A stretch of 64,000 nt of DNA, taken from NCBI GenBank assembly GCA_963828015.1, contig CAWHCD010000004.1, positions 930,001 through 994,000 of the forward strand, read 5' to 3'. The stretch comes from CAVPUA01 sp963828015 (lineage in GTDB: Bacteria > Actinomycetota > Actinomycetes > Mycobacteriales > Jatrophihabitantaceae). Shown here piece by piece: positions 49,371 to 57,960 of this stretch (the first letter of the stretch is position 1; every line of letters starts with the position of its first letter). The position numbers and the translations under genes were made by a program. The notes under the pieces are model-generated. The model had not been told where the DNA came from. It made no database searches and saw nothing but the letters and a program-made list of their open reading frames with translations.

Positions 49371-50387
49371 TCACTCCTGGGGCTTCAGGTTGAGCTTGAT
49401 CTCATCGATCGCGGCGTTCCAGACGTCGGGCTCGATCGGGTCACCCAGATCGTCCTCGTCGATATCGAGGTCGATGAACGCGATGAGTTCGCGGAGCACC
49501 TCGGCGCCGGCGGTCGAGCGCGCGCTCAGGTCGTAGCTGTCCTCGGGCTCGAAGACCTCGTCGTCCTCGACGTCGGCCAGTTCCTCCCACCATTCCAGCG
49601 TGTGCAGGTTGTGGTGCTTGGACGTGCGGCAGAACTCGGCCAGGGTGGCGACGTCGGTGAAGACGAACACCTCCTGCTCGTGGCTGAGGAAGGTGACCTC
49701 ATCGCCCGCGCCGTAGCCGCGCACGGTGAGGTAGTGCTCGTCCGGGCCGAAGATCAGCTCGATCGGCTCGGCCCCGACGCGGTCCCAGACCGTCTCGGCC
49801 TCGAGGTCGCTCTCGGAGAAGTCACCCACCCACTTGCACCAGCTCTCGACGCGGGTGATGGCGCGTTCCCACGTCTCGGCGATCTGATCGCCCAGTTCGC
49901 TCCAGCGCCTGCTGCCCTCCTTGCCCTGGTAGCTGACGTCATCGGAGACCAGGTCGGAGTAGTCGGCGGTGTTGACGACCAGCCCGCGCAGCGCGCCGTC
50001 ATCGCAGCATTCGGCGATGTTGGCCACCATGTCGACGACATTGGCCAGGGCCGAGACGTGCACGGGGTCGGGCTCACCGGCGGCCCAGGTGTAGACCTCG
50101 TCGAGGTCGTAGGCGTCCTCGCCCGAGGGGCGCAGGTCCTCGGCCGTCAACTTGAGCACGCGCCCCCAGGCCGGATGGTCGGAGAGGTCGTTCTCCTCGC
50201 CGGAGGCGATGAAGTCGGCCAGCTCACGCGGGCCGGGGAACAACACGATCTTGGCGCCGTCGCCGAGGAACCCTTGCCACAGCTCGCCCTCCTCGTCCTC
50301 CCACGGGGGCGCCCAGAGGGTCAGCCCGACCTTGCCGTTGACCGTGAGGGTGATCGGGATGATGGACGCATCGAGCGAGCTCGTCAT
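49371..50387 (-). CDS. Acidic conserved hypothetical protein
   Basis: 338 residues from ATG 50387. Strongly acidic, with a cluster of Asp/Glu near the C-terminus (DLDIDEDDLGDPIEPDV). No signal peptide, membrane helix or catalytic motif is visible. Segments such as LWAPPWEDEEGELWQGF and HHNLHTLEWWEELADVEDDE are distinctive. I recall similar proteins in actinobacteria near the deoC-aldehyde dehydrogenase genes. It is the last gene of the deoC-ALDH-short ALDH run, 14 nt after the short ALDH. An extended frame to 50903 is not homologous. Confidence 0.82.
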   Translation of the reverse strand: MTSSLDASIIPITLTVNGKVGLTLWAPPWEDEEGELWQGFLGDGAKIVLFPGPRELADFIASGEENDLSDHPAWGRVLKLTAEDLRPSGEDAYDLDEVYTWAAGEPDPVHVSALANVVDMVANIAECCDDGALRGLVVNTADYSDLVSDDVSYQGKEGSRRWSELGDQIAETWERAITRVESWCKWVGDFSESDLEAETVWDRVGAEPIELIFGPDEHYLTVRGYGAGDEVTFLSHEQEVFVFTDVATLAEFCRTSKHHNLHTLEWWEELADVEDDEVFEPEDSYDLSARSTAGAEVLRELIAFIDLDIDEDDLGDPIEPDVWNAAIDEIKLNLKPQE

Positions 50388-50401
50388 GCCCGGAACCTTA
50401 C

Positions 50402-51214
50402 CTAGACCCCGATCGGGTGCCAGACGGTCTTGGTCTCTACGAAGGCCCGCAGCCGTCGGATGCCCGGATCGGCGCTCCAGTCCTCGGGCCGCGGGGCGTA
50501 GACCCGCTTGACGTTCTCGGCGGCGGCACGCTGCAGCTCCGGGCGTTCGGCAGCCGCGACCCCGGTCAGGTCGAGGGCGTTGACGTCGCGGTGGGAGGCC
50601 AGCCAGGGGGCCAGTTCGGCACTGAATCCGGTCAGCAGGTTCACCACCCCGCCCGGCACGTCGGAGGTGGCCAGCACCTCGCTGAGCGTGACGGCGGGCA
50701 GCGGCTGGGCCTGCGCGGCCACGACCACCGCCGTGTTTCCCGTGGCGATCACCGGGGCCAGGACACTGACCAGCCCGAGCAGGCTCGAGTCGGCCGGTGC
50801 GATGATCGCGACGACGCCGGTCGGCTCGGGCAGGCTGAAGTTGAAGTAGGGACCGGATACCGGGTTGGTGCCGCCGACGACCTGGGCGAACTTGTCCGAC
50901 CATCCGGCGTACCAGACCCAGCGGTCGATCGCGGCGTCGATCTGTGCGGGATCGAACTGCTCGCGGCGTTCCTCCAGCAGCTCGGCCACCCGGTAGAGCA
51001 CCTGGCCGCGGTTGTAGGCCGTGGCGCCCGACCAGCCGCCGAAGGCCTTGCGGGCGGCGACGACGGCATCACGGACATCCTTGCGCGAGGCCTGTGCGGC
51101 GTGCACGACGCCCTCCGGACCATCGACCGGGTAGGAACGACCGGACTCCGAACGTGGGAACGCCCCGCCGATGAACAGCTTGTAGGTCTTGCGCACCGCG
51201 ATCCGCTCAGACAT
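50402..51214 (-). CDS. Truncated aldehyde dehydrogenase-like protein (no catalytic domain)
   Basis: 270 residues, aligning only with the N-terminal NAD-binding half of aldehyde dehydrogenases (FIGGAFPRSESGRSYPV; VVAARKAFGGWSGATAYNRG; PVIATGNTAVVVAAQAQPLP; VPGGVVNLLTGF). The usual C-terminal half, with the catalytic Cys and the later Glu, is missing. The stop is clean and no matching fragments are seen in other frames, so it is a real short gene. It overlaps the full-length ALDH gene by 8 nt. A regulatory or partner subunit role is possible but unproven. Confidence 0.85.
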   Translation of the reverse strand: MSERIAVRKTYKLFIGGAFPRSESGRSYPVDGPEGVVHAAQASRKDVRDAVVAARKAFGGWSGATAYNRGQVLYRVAELLEERREQFDPAQIDAAIDRWVWYAGWSDKFAQVVGGTNPVSGPYFNFSLPEPTGVVAIIAPADSSLLGLVSVLAPVIATGNTAVVVAAQAQPLPAVTLSEVLATSDVPGGVVNLLTGFSAELAPWLASHRDVNALDLTGVAAAERPELQRAAAENVKRVYAPRPEDWSADPGIRRLRAFVETKTVWHPIGV

Positions 51215-52637
51215 CGAGGTAGGCCTCCAAGCCGTGCCGGCCGCCCTCGCGCCCGAAGCCGGACTCCTGGAATCCGCCGAACGGCGAGGCGGGATCGAAG
51301 CGGTTGAACGTGTTGGCCCAGACGACGCCGGCCCGCAGCTGCGCGGCCATCCAGAGGATGCGCGAGCCCTTCTCGGTCCAGATGCCGGCCGACAGTCCGT
51401 AGGGCGTGTTGTTGGCCTTCTCGACCGCCTCGGCCGGGGTGCGGAAGGTGAGCACCGAGAGCACCGGCCCGAAGATCTCCTCGCGGGCGATGCGGCTGGC
51501 CTGCGACACCCCGGTGAACACGGTGGGGGCGAACCAGAAGCCGCGCTGGGGCAGTTCGCACGGTGGCGACCAGCGGGTCAGCCCCTCGGCGTCGCCGGAG
51601 TCGGTGAGTTCGCGGATGCGCTCGAGCTGGGCGGCGGAGTTGATCGCCCCGATGTCGGTGTTCTTGTCCAGGGGATCGCCCAGGCGCAGGGTCGCCATCC
51701 GGCGCTGCAGGGAGTCGATGACCTCCTCGGCGATCGACTCCTGCACGAGCAGCCGCGACCCGGCGCAGCAGACGTGACCCTGGTTGAAGAAGATGCCGTT
51801 GACGATGCCCTCGACGGCCTGATCGATCGGGGCGTCGTCGAAGACCACGTTGGCCGCCTTGCCGCCGAGCTCGAGCGACAGGCGCTTGCCGGTGCCGGCG
51901 GTCGTCCGCTGGATGATCTTGCCGACGTCGGTGGAGCCGGTGAATGCGATCTTGTCGATGCCGGGATGCTCGACGATCGCCTGCCCGATCTCGGGTCCGC
52001 CGGCCAGGATGTTGACGACCCCGGGTGGCAGGTCGGCCTCGGCGATGATCTCGGCCAGGGTCAGCGCGGTGAGCGGGGTGGTCTCGGCCGGTTTGAGGAT
52101 GACCGTGTTGCCGGTCGCCAGCGCCGGAGCGATCTTCCAGGCCGCCATGAGCAACGGGAAGTTCCACGGGATGATCTGCCCGGCCACGCCGATCGGGCGA
52201 GGGGCAGCGCCGAAGCCGGCGTGCTCCAACTTGTCGGCCCAGCCGGCGTAGTAGAAGAAATGAGCTGCGGCCAAAGGGATGTCGACGTCGCGCGACTCAC
52301 GGATCGGCTTGCCGTTGTCCAGTGACTCGAGCACGGCCAGTTCGCGGCCGCGCTCCTGGATCAGTCGGGCGATGCGAAAAAGGTACTTGGCCCGCTCGCG
52401 GGGGGCCAGGCGTCCCCACGGGCCCTCGAAGGCGCGGCGGGCGGCGGCCACCGCGGCGTCGACGTCGCTGGCCCCGGCCTGGGCCACCTCGGCCAGCGGC
52501 TGCTCGTCGGCCGGGTTGATCGTCTTGATCGCCGGGCCACTGCCGTCGCGGAAGGCGCCGTCGAGGTAGATCTGGTAACTCGGCTTGAGCCGCGCGATCT
52601 CGCGCGACTCCGGAGCGGGGGCGTAGTCGAAGCTCAT
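51207..52637 (-). CDS. Aldehyde dehydrogenase
   Basis: 476 residues. NAD-binding and active-site motifs are intact: QIIPWNFPLLMAAWKIAPAL, the general-base Glu in LELGGKAANVVF and the catalytic Cys in NQGHVCCAGSRLLVQ. The C-terminus includes PFGGFQESGFGREGG. ATG 52637 shares a base with the deoC stop (TGATG). DeoC releases acetaldehyde from deoxyribose-5-phosphate, so this enzyme is a good candidate for oxidising that acetaldehyde. That link is from context. Confidence 0.94.
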   Translation of the reverse strand: MSFDYAPAPESREIARLKPSYQIYLDGAFRDGSGPAIKTINPADEQPLAEVAQAGASDVDAAVAAARRAFEGPWGRLAPRERAKYLFRIARLIQERGRELAVLESLDNGKPIRESRDVDIPLAAAHFFYYAGWADKLEHAGFGAAPRPIGVAGQIIPWNFPLLMAAWKIAPALATGNTVILKPAETTPLTALTLAEIIAEADLPPGVVNILAGGPEIGQAIVEHPGIDKIAFTGSTDVGKIIQRTTAGTGKRLSLELGGKAANVVFDDAPIDQAVEGIVNGIFFNQGHVCCAGSRLLVQESIAEEVIDSLQRRMATLRLGDPLDKNTDIGAINSAAQLERIRELTDSGDAEGLTRWSPPCELPQRGFWFAPTVFTGVSQASRIAREEIFGPVLSVLTFRTPAEAVEKANNTPYGLSAGIWTEKGSRILWMAAQLRAGVVWANTFNRFDPASPFGGFQESGFGREGGRHGLEAYLDV

Positions 52638-53572
52638 CAGTCCACGCTCACGTAGTCAGATCCGTCATATGCGCCGGTGCTGAGTTTGTGCCGCTGCTGC
52701 AGCAGATCGTTGAGCAGGCTCGAAGCGCCGAAGCGGAACAGCCTCGGTGTGAGCCATTGGTCCCCGGCGACCTCGTTGACCATGACCAGGTAGCGCACGG
52801 CCTCCTTGGTGGTGCGGATGCCCCCGGCCAGTTTCACCCCGCGCAGCTCGCCGGTCAGGGCGGCGAAGTCGCGCACGGCCTCCAACATCACGAGGGCGAC
52901 GGTGGGGGTGGCCGCGGGCGTGACCTTGCCGGTCGAGGTCTTGATGAAGTCCCCGCCGGCCAGCAGGGCCAGCCAGGACGCCCGCCGCACGGCGTCGAGG
53001 GTGACCAGTTCGCCGGTCTCCAGGATCACCTTCAGGTGCGCGGGCCCGCAGGCCGCCTTCACCGCGACGATCTCGTCATAGACCTGGCTGTATCCACCGG
53101 CCAGGAAGGCGCCGCGGTCGATCACCATGTCGATCTCGCCCGCACCGGCGGCGACGGCCTCGCCCACGTCGATGAGCTTGGTCGCCAGTGACGCTCGTCC
53201 GGAGGGGAAGGCCGTGGCCACACTGGCCACCGCCACCGAGGTGCCGCGCAGCGCCGCGACGGCCGTCTCGACCAGATCGGGATAGACGCAGACGGCCGCG
53301 ACCGGCGGCGCGCTGGGGTCGCCCGGATCGGGGCGGGCGGCCTTGGCGCACAGCGAGCGCACCTTGCCGGGCGTATCGGCGCCTTCGAGGGTGGTCAGGT
53401 CGACCATCGAGATCGCCGTGTCGATCGCCCACGCCTTGGCCGAGGTCTTGATGCTGCGCGTGGCCAGACCGCTCGCGCGCCCCTCGGCGCCGACCTGATC
53501 GACTCCCGGCAGGCCGTGCAGAAACCGGCGCAGCGAGGCCGTATCGCTCGCGATTTGCGCGGTGGTCGTCAC
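52637..53572 (-). CDS. deoC: Deoxyribose-phosphate aldolase
   Basis: 311 residues from GTG 53572. DERA class I aldolase motifs: MVDLTTLEGADTPGKV, AAVCVYPDLV, GEIDMVIDRGAFLAGGY, and the Schiff-base Lys in DFIKTSTGKVTPAATP. A C-terminal extension beyond the usual 220-260 residues is present, as in other actinobacterial versions. It cleaves deoxyribose-5-P to glyceraldehyde-3-P and acetaldehyde. First gene of the minus-strand run deoC-ALDH-short ALDH, divergent from upp with 39 nt between. Confidence 0.95.
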   Translation of the reverse strand: MTTTAQIASDTASLRRFLHGLPGVDQVGAEGRASGLATRSIKTSAKAWAIDTAISMVDLTTLEGADTPGKVRSLCAKAARPDPGDPSAPPVAAVCVYPDLVETAVAALRGTSVAVASVATAFPSGRASLATKLIDVGEAVAAGAGEIDMVIDRGAFLAGGYSQVYDEIVAVKAACGPAHLKVILETGELVTLDAVRRASWLALLAGGDFIKTSTGKVTPAATPTVALVMLEAVRDFAALTGELRGVKLAGGIRTTKEAVRYLVMVNEVAGDQWLTPRLFRFGASSLLNDLLQQRHKLSTGAYDGSDYVSVD

Positions 53573-53598
53573 CGAGCCAGCTTAGGCGTCTTTGGTCG

Positions 53599-53604
53599 TA
53601 AGGT
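53599..53604 (+). promoter_or_regulatory. Candidate -10 of a leaderless upp promoter
   Basis: TAAGGT ends 7 nt before GTG 53612, and no ribosome binding site lies between. That spacing fits transcription starting at the start codon. The -35 is not clear. Confidence 0.4.
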
Positions 53605-53611
53605 CTTGGGC

Positions 53612-54235
53612 GTGGACATCCAGATTGTCGATCACCCCATCGCCCAGGCCCGCTTGACCGTGATGCGCGATGAGACCAGCAGCAACGCCGAGTTCCGGGC
53701 CGCGCTGCGCGAACTGGCGACGCTGCTCGTCTACGAGGGCACCCGCGACCTGCAGACCGGCGCGCGCCCGATCCGCACCCCCTTGGGTCCGACGACCGGG
53801 ACCGAGCTGGTCAATCCGCCGCTGATCGTCCCGGTGCTGCGGGCCGGCCTCGGGATGGCCGAGGCGGCGTTCAACCTGCTGCCCGAGTCGCAGATGGGCT
53901 TCGTCGGGGTGGCCCGTGACGAGCACACCCACGAGCCGCACGCCTATATGGCCTCGCTGCCCGAATCGCTGGCCGGACGTCCGGTTATCGTGCTCGACCC
54001 GATGCTGGCCACGGGCGGCTCGCTGCTGCATTGCATCTCGTTGCTGGTGTCGCGGGGGGCGTCGGACATCACGGTGATCTGCGCGCTGACCGCGCCCGAG
54101 GGAGTCGCCGCGCTGCAGGCCAGCGGTTACCCGCTGCGGCTGGTCACCGCCAGCATTGACGAAAAGCTGAACGAGAACGCCTACATCGTGCCGGGCCTCG
54201 GCGATGCCGGTGATCGGCAGTTCGGCCCGCGCTAG
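53612..54235 (+). CDS. upp: Uracil phosphoribosyltransferase
   Basis: 207 residues from GTG 53612. The N-terminus DIQIVDHPIAQARLTVMRDE is standard. The PRPP loop is IVLDPMLATGGSLLHC, and YIVPGLGDAGDRQFGPR binds uracil at the C-terminus. It converts uracil (from uridine or deoxyuridine breakdown) to UMP, completing pyrimidine salvage started by cdd and deoA. Upstream in-frame codons to 53516 are excluded because they overlap deoC on the other strand without homology. Confidence 0.96.
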   Translation: MDIQIVDHPIAQARLTVMRDETSSNAEFRAALRELATLLVYEGTRDLQTGARPIRTPLGPTTGTELVNPPLIVPVLRAGLGMAEAAFNLLPESQMGFVGVARDEHTHEPHAYMASLPESLAGRPVIVLDPMLATGGSLLHCISLLVSRGASDITVICALTAPEGVAALQASGYPLRLVTASIDEKLNENAYIVPGLGDAGDRQFGPR

Positions 54236-54642
54236 GCGGCGGCCGGCTCGAGCGTGATCACCAGCACGGTGTCGCCGTAGGGGAACTTCTTGCCCAGGTG
54301 GCCGATGGTGTTCAGCGCCTTGGTGATGTGCACCATCGCGCCGTATTTCGCGCGGACCGCGGCCTGGACGGCGTCGAAGTCCGGCCCCGAGCTCACCACC
54401 TGCGCGGTTCCTTCGAGCGCGCTCGTCCCGTCCTTGACCCGGCCGCGCTGGTCGGCCGGTTGCAGCGTGATCCGCGGGTTGTTCTTCAGTCGCTTGATCT
54501 TGGCGGACGCAGAGGAGGTCCAGAACCCGACCCGGCCGTCGTTCAGCGGCACGATCCAGGTCGCCGTGCTGACCCCGTCCCCGCTCTTGCGGTAGGTCGT
54601 GGCGGCGACGTACTTCTCCGAGCTGATCGATTCGGTCCCCAT
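54232..54642 (-). CDS. PPOX-class (pyridoxamine oxidase-like) flavin/F420-dependent protein
   Basis: 136 residues from ATG 54642. The split-barrel pattern is KYVAATTYRKSGDGVSTATW, GFWTSSASAKIKRLKNNPRI, then LEGTAQVV and a C-terminal helix with VLVITLEP. It resembles the small F420-dependent oxidoreductases common in actinobacteria; whether F420 or FMN is bound cannot be decided here. It is convergent with upp, and the stop codons overlap at a CTAG. The substrate is unknown. Confidence 0.83.
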   Translation of the reverse strand: MGTESISSEKYVAATTYRKSGDGVSTATWIVPLNDGRVGFWTSSASAKIKRLKNNPRITLQPADQRGRVKDGTSALEGTAQVVSSGPDFDAVQAAVRAKYGAMVHITKALNTIGHLGKKFPYGDTVLVITLEPAAA

Positions 54643-54679
54643 GCCCTGAACCTTAGGCCCGCAGACCGCCCAAACGCCA

Positions 54680-56254
54680 TCAGATGCCCAGTACTGCCGC
54701 GATCTCGGCGCGCAACGAGGCGAGCCGGGCCTGGGCATCGGCGCGCGAACCCGCTAGCACGACTTCGAGGTAGGCCTTGAGCTTCGGCTCGGTGCCCGAC
54801 GGGCGCACGACGACCCGTCCGCCGGCAAAGGTCAGGGTGACGACGTCGGCATCCGGCAGCAGATCGGTGACCTCTACCGGCTGCCCCAACAGCAGCGACG
54901 GCGGCTGCGCGCGCAGTCCGCGCATCGTGTCGGCGATGATCGACAGGTCCTCGACCCGCAGCGAGACCTGGTCGGTGGCGTGCCGCCCGTAGCGCTCGGC
55001 CAGTTCGTCCAGCCGGACGATCAGCGACGAGCCGGCGGCCTTTTGTTCGGCCGCCAACTGGGCGACCAGCAGGGCCGCGCTGATCCCGTCCTTGTCCTTG
55101 ACCAGTTCGGGAGCTACGGCATATCCGAGGGCCTCCTCGTAGCCGTAGGTCAGATCGGGGGCGGCCCGGGCGATCCACTTGAAGCCGGTCAGGGTCTCGG
55201 CGTACCCGACGCCATTGGCCGCGGCCACGGCCCGCAGCATGGTCGAGGAGACGATGGTCGTGGCGTAGGTGCCGCGAATTCCCCTACGCAGCAGGGCATC
55301 GGCCAATAGAACCCCGACTTCGTCGCCGCGCAGCATCCGCCACACACCGTCTTCGGGCACCGCCACGGCGCAGCGGTCCGCGTCGGGATCGTTGGCGATC
55401 ACCAGGTCGGCGTCGCGGTCGCGGGCCAGGGCCACGGCCAGGTCCAACGCACCCGGCTCCTCAGGATTCGGAAAGGCCACGGTCGGGAAGTCCGGGTCGG
55501 GCTCGGCCTGCTGGGGCACGCCGATCAGGTCGTCGAACCCGGCCCGCGCGAATACCTTCTGGATCACCTCGGTGCCCACGCCGTGCATCGCCGTATGCAC
55601 GATCCGCACGTTGCGCGGGGCCGCGGGGACCAAACCGGCGACGGCCGCGACGTAGGCCTCGACGATCGTGTCATCGACAACGGTGAAGTTCGGGGCCAGT
55701 GGAATAGCGCGGGTCGATCCGACGGCCCGGATGGCCGCCTCGATCTCGGCGTCGACCGGAGGCACGATCTGCGCCCCGTCGCCGAGGTAGACCTTGTACC
55801 CGTTGTCCTGCGGCGGGTTGTGCGAGGCGGTGACCATCACGCCCAGGACAGCGTTCACGCGCCGGACGGCGAAGGCCAGCACCGGAGTCGGGAGCACACG
55901 GGGCAGCAGCAGCGAATCGAAGCCGGCGGCGGCGAAGATGGCCGCGGAATCCCGGGCGAACTCCATCGATCCGTGGCGCCCGTCGTAGCCGATGACGACG
56001 CGGCCGGTCTGTCCCGCGTCAGTGAGCCACGCCGCGATGCCGGCCGCAGCCCGCCGCACCACCGCGCGGTTCATCCCATTGGGCCCGGCCCGCAGCGGAC
56101 CGCGTAGCCCGGCGGTGCCGAACAGCAGCGGGCCAGCGAACCGCTCGGCCAGCTCGGGGGAATCGGCGGCCAGCAACGCGATCAGTTCGCCGGCGTCGGC
56201 CGGGTCGACCTCGTCGTCGATCCAGTCCTGAACCTGGCGGTGCCGGTCGGTCAC
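54680..56254 (-). CDS. Phosphohexomutase-superfamily enzyme, PGM2-like; probable phosphopentomutase
   Basis: 524 residues from GTG 56254, which overlaps the punA stop (GTGA). The catalytic Ser is in VTASHNPPQDNGYKVY, the metal loop is NDPDADRCAVAV, the sugar-binding motif is GYEEALGYAV, and the phosphate-binding C-terminus is RPSGTEPKLKAYLE. The N-terminal LLFGTAGLRGPL is the PGM2/ManB type. It is commonly annotated phosphomannomutase. Being coupled to PNP, beside deoA and deoC, with no separate DeoB seen in the window, it more likely converts (deoxy)ribose-1-P to the 5-phosphate, as human PGM2 does. Confidence 0.9.
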   Translation of the reverse strand: MTDRHRQVQDWIDDEVDPADAGELIALLAADSPELAERFAGPLLFGTAGLRGPLRAGPNGMNRAVVRRAAAGIAAWLTDAGQTGRVVIGYDGRHGSMEFARDSAAIFAAAGFDSLLLPRVLPTPVLAFAVRRVNAVLGVMVTASHNPPQDNGYKVYLGDGAQIVPPVDAEIEAAIRAVGSTRAIPLAPNFTVVDDTIVEAYVAAVAGLVPAAPRNVRIVHTAMHGVGTEVIQKVFARAGFDDLIGVPQQAEPDPDFPTVAFPNPEEPGALDLAVALARDRDADLVIANDPDADRCAVAVPEDGVWRMLRGDEVGVLLADALLRRGIRGTYATTIVSSTMLRAVAAANGVGYAETLTGFKWIARAAPDLTYGYEEALGYAVAPELVKDKDGISAALLVAQLAAEQKAAGSSLIVRLDELAERYGRHATDQVSLRVEDLSIIADTMRGLRAQPPSLLLGQPVEVTDLLPDADVVTLTFAGGRVVVRPSGTEPKLKAYLEVVLAGSRADAQARLASLRAEIAAVLGI

Positions 56255-57060
56255 AGCCGGCCGATGAACTCGCCCAGCAGGGTCCCCATGCGGGCAGCAC
56301 TGGCCTGCCCGGCCGCGAGCACCTCGGCGTGGTCGAGTTTCTCCCCGGACAACCCGGCGGCGAGGTTGGTCACCAGCGACAGGCCGAGGATCTCGCAACC
56401 CTCGGCGTGCGCGGCAATGGCCTCCAGGGCGGTCGACATGCCGACCAGGTCGGCGCCCAGTATGGCGACCATGCTGATCTCGGCCGGCGTCTCGTACTGC
56501 GGCCCGGGGAAGGCGGCGTACACGCCCTCACTGATCGACGGATCGATCGACTGCATCAACGCCCGCAGCCGCGCCGAATAGAGGTCGGTCAGGTCGACGA
56601 AGCGCGGGCCGACGAGCGGAGTGCGAAACGTCAGGTTCAGGTGATCGCGGATCAGCACGGGGTCGCCCACCCGCATCCCGGCCCGCAGTCCGCCGCAGGC
56701 GTTGGTCAGGATCACCGTGCCGCACCCGGCGGCAGCGGCGACCCGCACCCCGTGCACCACCGGTTCGACGCCCCGACCCTCATAGAGATGCGTGCGGCCG
56801 AGGAAGGCCAGCACCTGCTTGTCGCCGACCGGGATCGAACGAATCCGTCCGGCGTGCCCGGCAACGGCCGGAGGCAGGAAGCCGGGCAGGTCGGTCATTG
56901 CGAGCTCGACGGCGGGCGGGCCGAGGGCATCGACGGCCGGCACCCAGCCCGAGCCGAGTACGACGGCCACGTCGTGGCGCGCGACACCGGTCCGCTCGGC
57001 CAGGGCGGCCGCGGCCGATGCGGCCGCCGCCGCGGCTGGATCTGTACCTGAACCGGTCAT
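56251..57060 (-). CDS. punA: Purine nucleoside phosphorylase
   Basis: 269 residues from ATG 57060. It is a trimeric PNP: AVVLGSGWVPAVDAL, GRTHLYEGRGVEPVVHG (His for phosphate), PGPQYETPAEISMV (Tyr and Glu for base), and VGMSTALEAIAA with LVTNLAAGLS at the C-terminal side. It phosphorolyses inosine, guanosine and the deoxy forms, giving (deoxy)ribose-1-P for the coupled mutase gene. An Ala-rich N-terminal helix precedes the core. Confidence 0.95.
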   Translation of the reverse strand: MTGSGTDPAAAAAASAAAALAERTGVARHDVAVVLGSGWVPAVDALGPPAVELAMTDLPGFLPPAVAGHAGRIRSIPVGDKQVLAFLGRTHLYEGRGVEPVVHGVRVAAAAGCGTVILTNACGGLRAGMRVGDPVLIRDHLNLTFRTPLVGPRFVDLTDLYSARLRALMQSIDPSISEGVYAAFPGPQYETPAEISMVAILGADLVGMSTALEAIAAHAEGCEILGLSLVTNLAAGLSGEKLDHAEVLAAGQASAARMGTLLGEFIGRL

Positions 57061-57100
57061 GCCCGCCGACTTTACGCGGGCACGACCGGCTCAGGGTGGC

Positions 57101-57454
57101 TCAGCCGATGCCGTCGCGGGCCTGCTGGCAGGACATGCACAGCGCGGCGTGCGGCACGAGTTCCAGCCGTTCCAGCGGCAGGGTGGTGCCGCAGGTCAGG
57201 CAGCGTCCGTAGGTACCGGTCCGCATCCGGGCCAGGGCCAGTTCGATCTCGGCCAACGCTGAGCGGGCGCCGGCCCGCAGGGTGCGGTCGACCTCCTGAT
57301 CAGCCTCGGTGCTCGGACGTGATCGGCGGACGCCGTGGGCCAGTCGTTCGAGCTGGTCACGGCGGAAGGCCCGTTGCCGCAGGAGCATTCGACGCAGGTG
57401 CACCTGTGCGGGTGCGTCGAGCGCGCCGATGTCGTAGGGATGGGTGAGCGTCAT
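57101..57454 (-). CDS. DksA/TraR C4-type zinc finger protein
   Basis: 117 residues from ATG 57454. The N-terminal two-thirds is helical (VHLRRMLLRQRAFRRDQLER; ARSALAEIELALARMRTGTY). The C-terminal zinc finger has CLTCG and CMSCQ separated by about 17 residues. This is the DksA/TraR architecture, so it may bind RNA polymerase's secondary channel or act in another regulatory way. It is a single gene 40 nt upstream of punA's start and in the same orientation. Confidence 0.9.
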   Translation of the reverse strand: MTLTHPYDIGALDAPAQVHLRRMLLRQRAFRRDQLERLAHGVRRSRPSTEADQEVDRTLRAGARSALAEIELALARMRTGTYGRCLTCGTTLPLERLELVPHAALCMSCQQARDGIG

Positions 57455-57514
57455 GATGGAGCTCCCTCAAGGAGATCCCGCGATCGGGAAACGTCGCGAG
57501 ATGGGCGGCGATGG

Positions 57515-57844
57515 TCAGCCTGCCCGTGGGGGCCCACGCGTCCGGACGGAATCAACTGTGGAGAAGCTGTCAGTCTGGCTGATCGCCTGCGCGGTGGGCG
57601 CGCTCGCCGACACCAGCGTCGGGGTTGCACCCGGTAAGGACAGATCGGACGGGACGAGGCGATGCGCAGCGGATACGTGCTGGTGCGCCAAGGCCGTGAT
57701 CTGGTGCTGTTCGGAGGCGTGATGGGTCGGGTGTCCGGCGGCCGGCAGGCTCCCGGACGCCAGCAGGCCCACGGTGGCGAGCAGCGCCGCGAAGGCGGTG
57801 AACAGCGCGGTGCGGCGGAGGGTGAGCCACGCACCGGGCGTCAT
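57515..57844 (-). CDS. Small predicted secreted protein
   Basis: 109 residues from ATG 57844. The N-terminus LRRTALFTAFAALLATVGLL is followed by ASGSLPAAG, a good Sec signal peptide with a probable cleavage site near residue 35. The mature part is His- and Ser/Thr-rich (GHPTHHASEQHQITALAHQH) and without cysteines or a known domain. The His cluster might bind metal, but this is a guess. It is divergent from mutA and has no close operon partner. Confidence 0.55.
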   Translation of the reverse strand: MTPGAWLTLRRTALFTAFAALLATVGLLASGSLPAAGHPTHHASEQHQITALAHQHVSAAHRLVPSDLSLPGATPTLVSASAPTAQAISQTDSFSTVDSVRTRGPPRAG

Positions 57845-57948
57845 GTTGTAGGAACGGATCGGCGCCGGCCTGGGTTCCCGGGTCTCAGTTCGCCGGCAGT
57901 CCGCGAGAGATGGGCCACCCTTGCCTAGGCCCCACTTGCCAGGCGCAA

Positions 57949-57954
57949 TATATT
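57949..57954 (+). promoter_or_regulatory. Candidate -10 (TATATT) of a leaderless mutA promoter
   Basis: TATATT lies 6 nt before ATG 57961 and no ribosome binding site is present. Transcription would start at or next to the start codon, giving a leaderless mRNA. A -35 at good spacing is not obvious. Confidence 0.5.
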
Positions 57955-57960
57955 CCGGAC

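Noticed and set aside
50388..50903. N-terminal extension of the acidic protein to 50903
   Set aside because: The added stretch overlaps the short ALDH gene in another frame and has shadow composition; ATG 50387 gives a distinct, plausible start.
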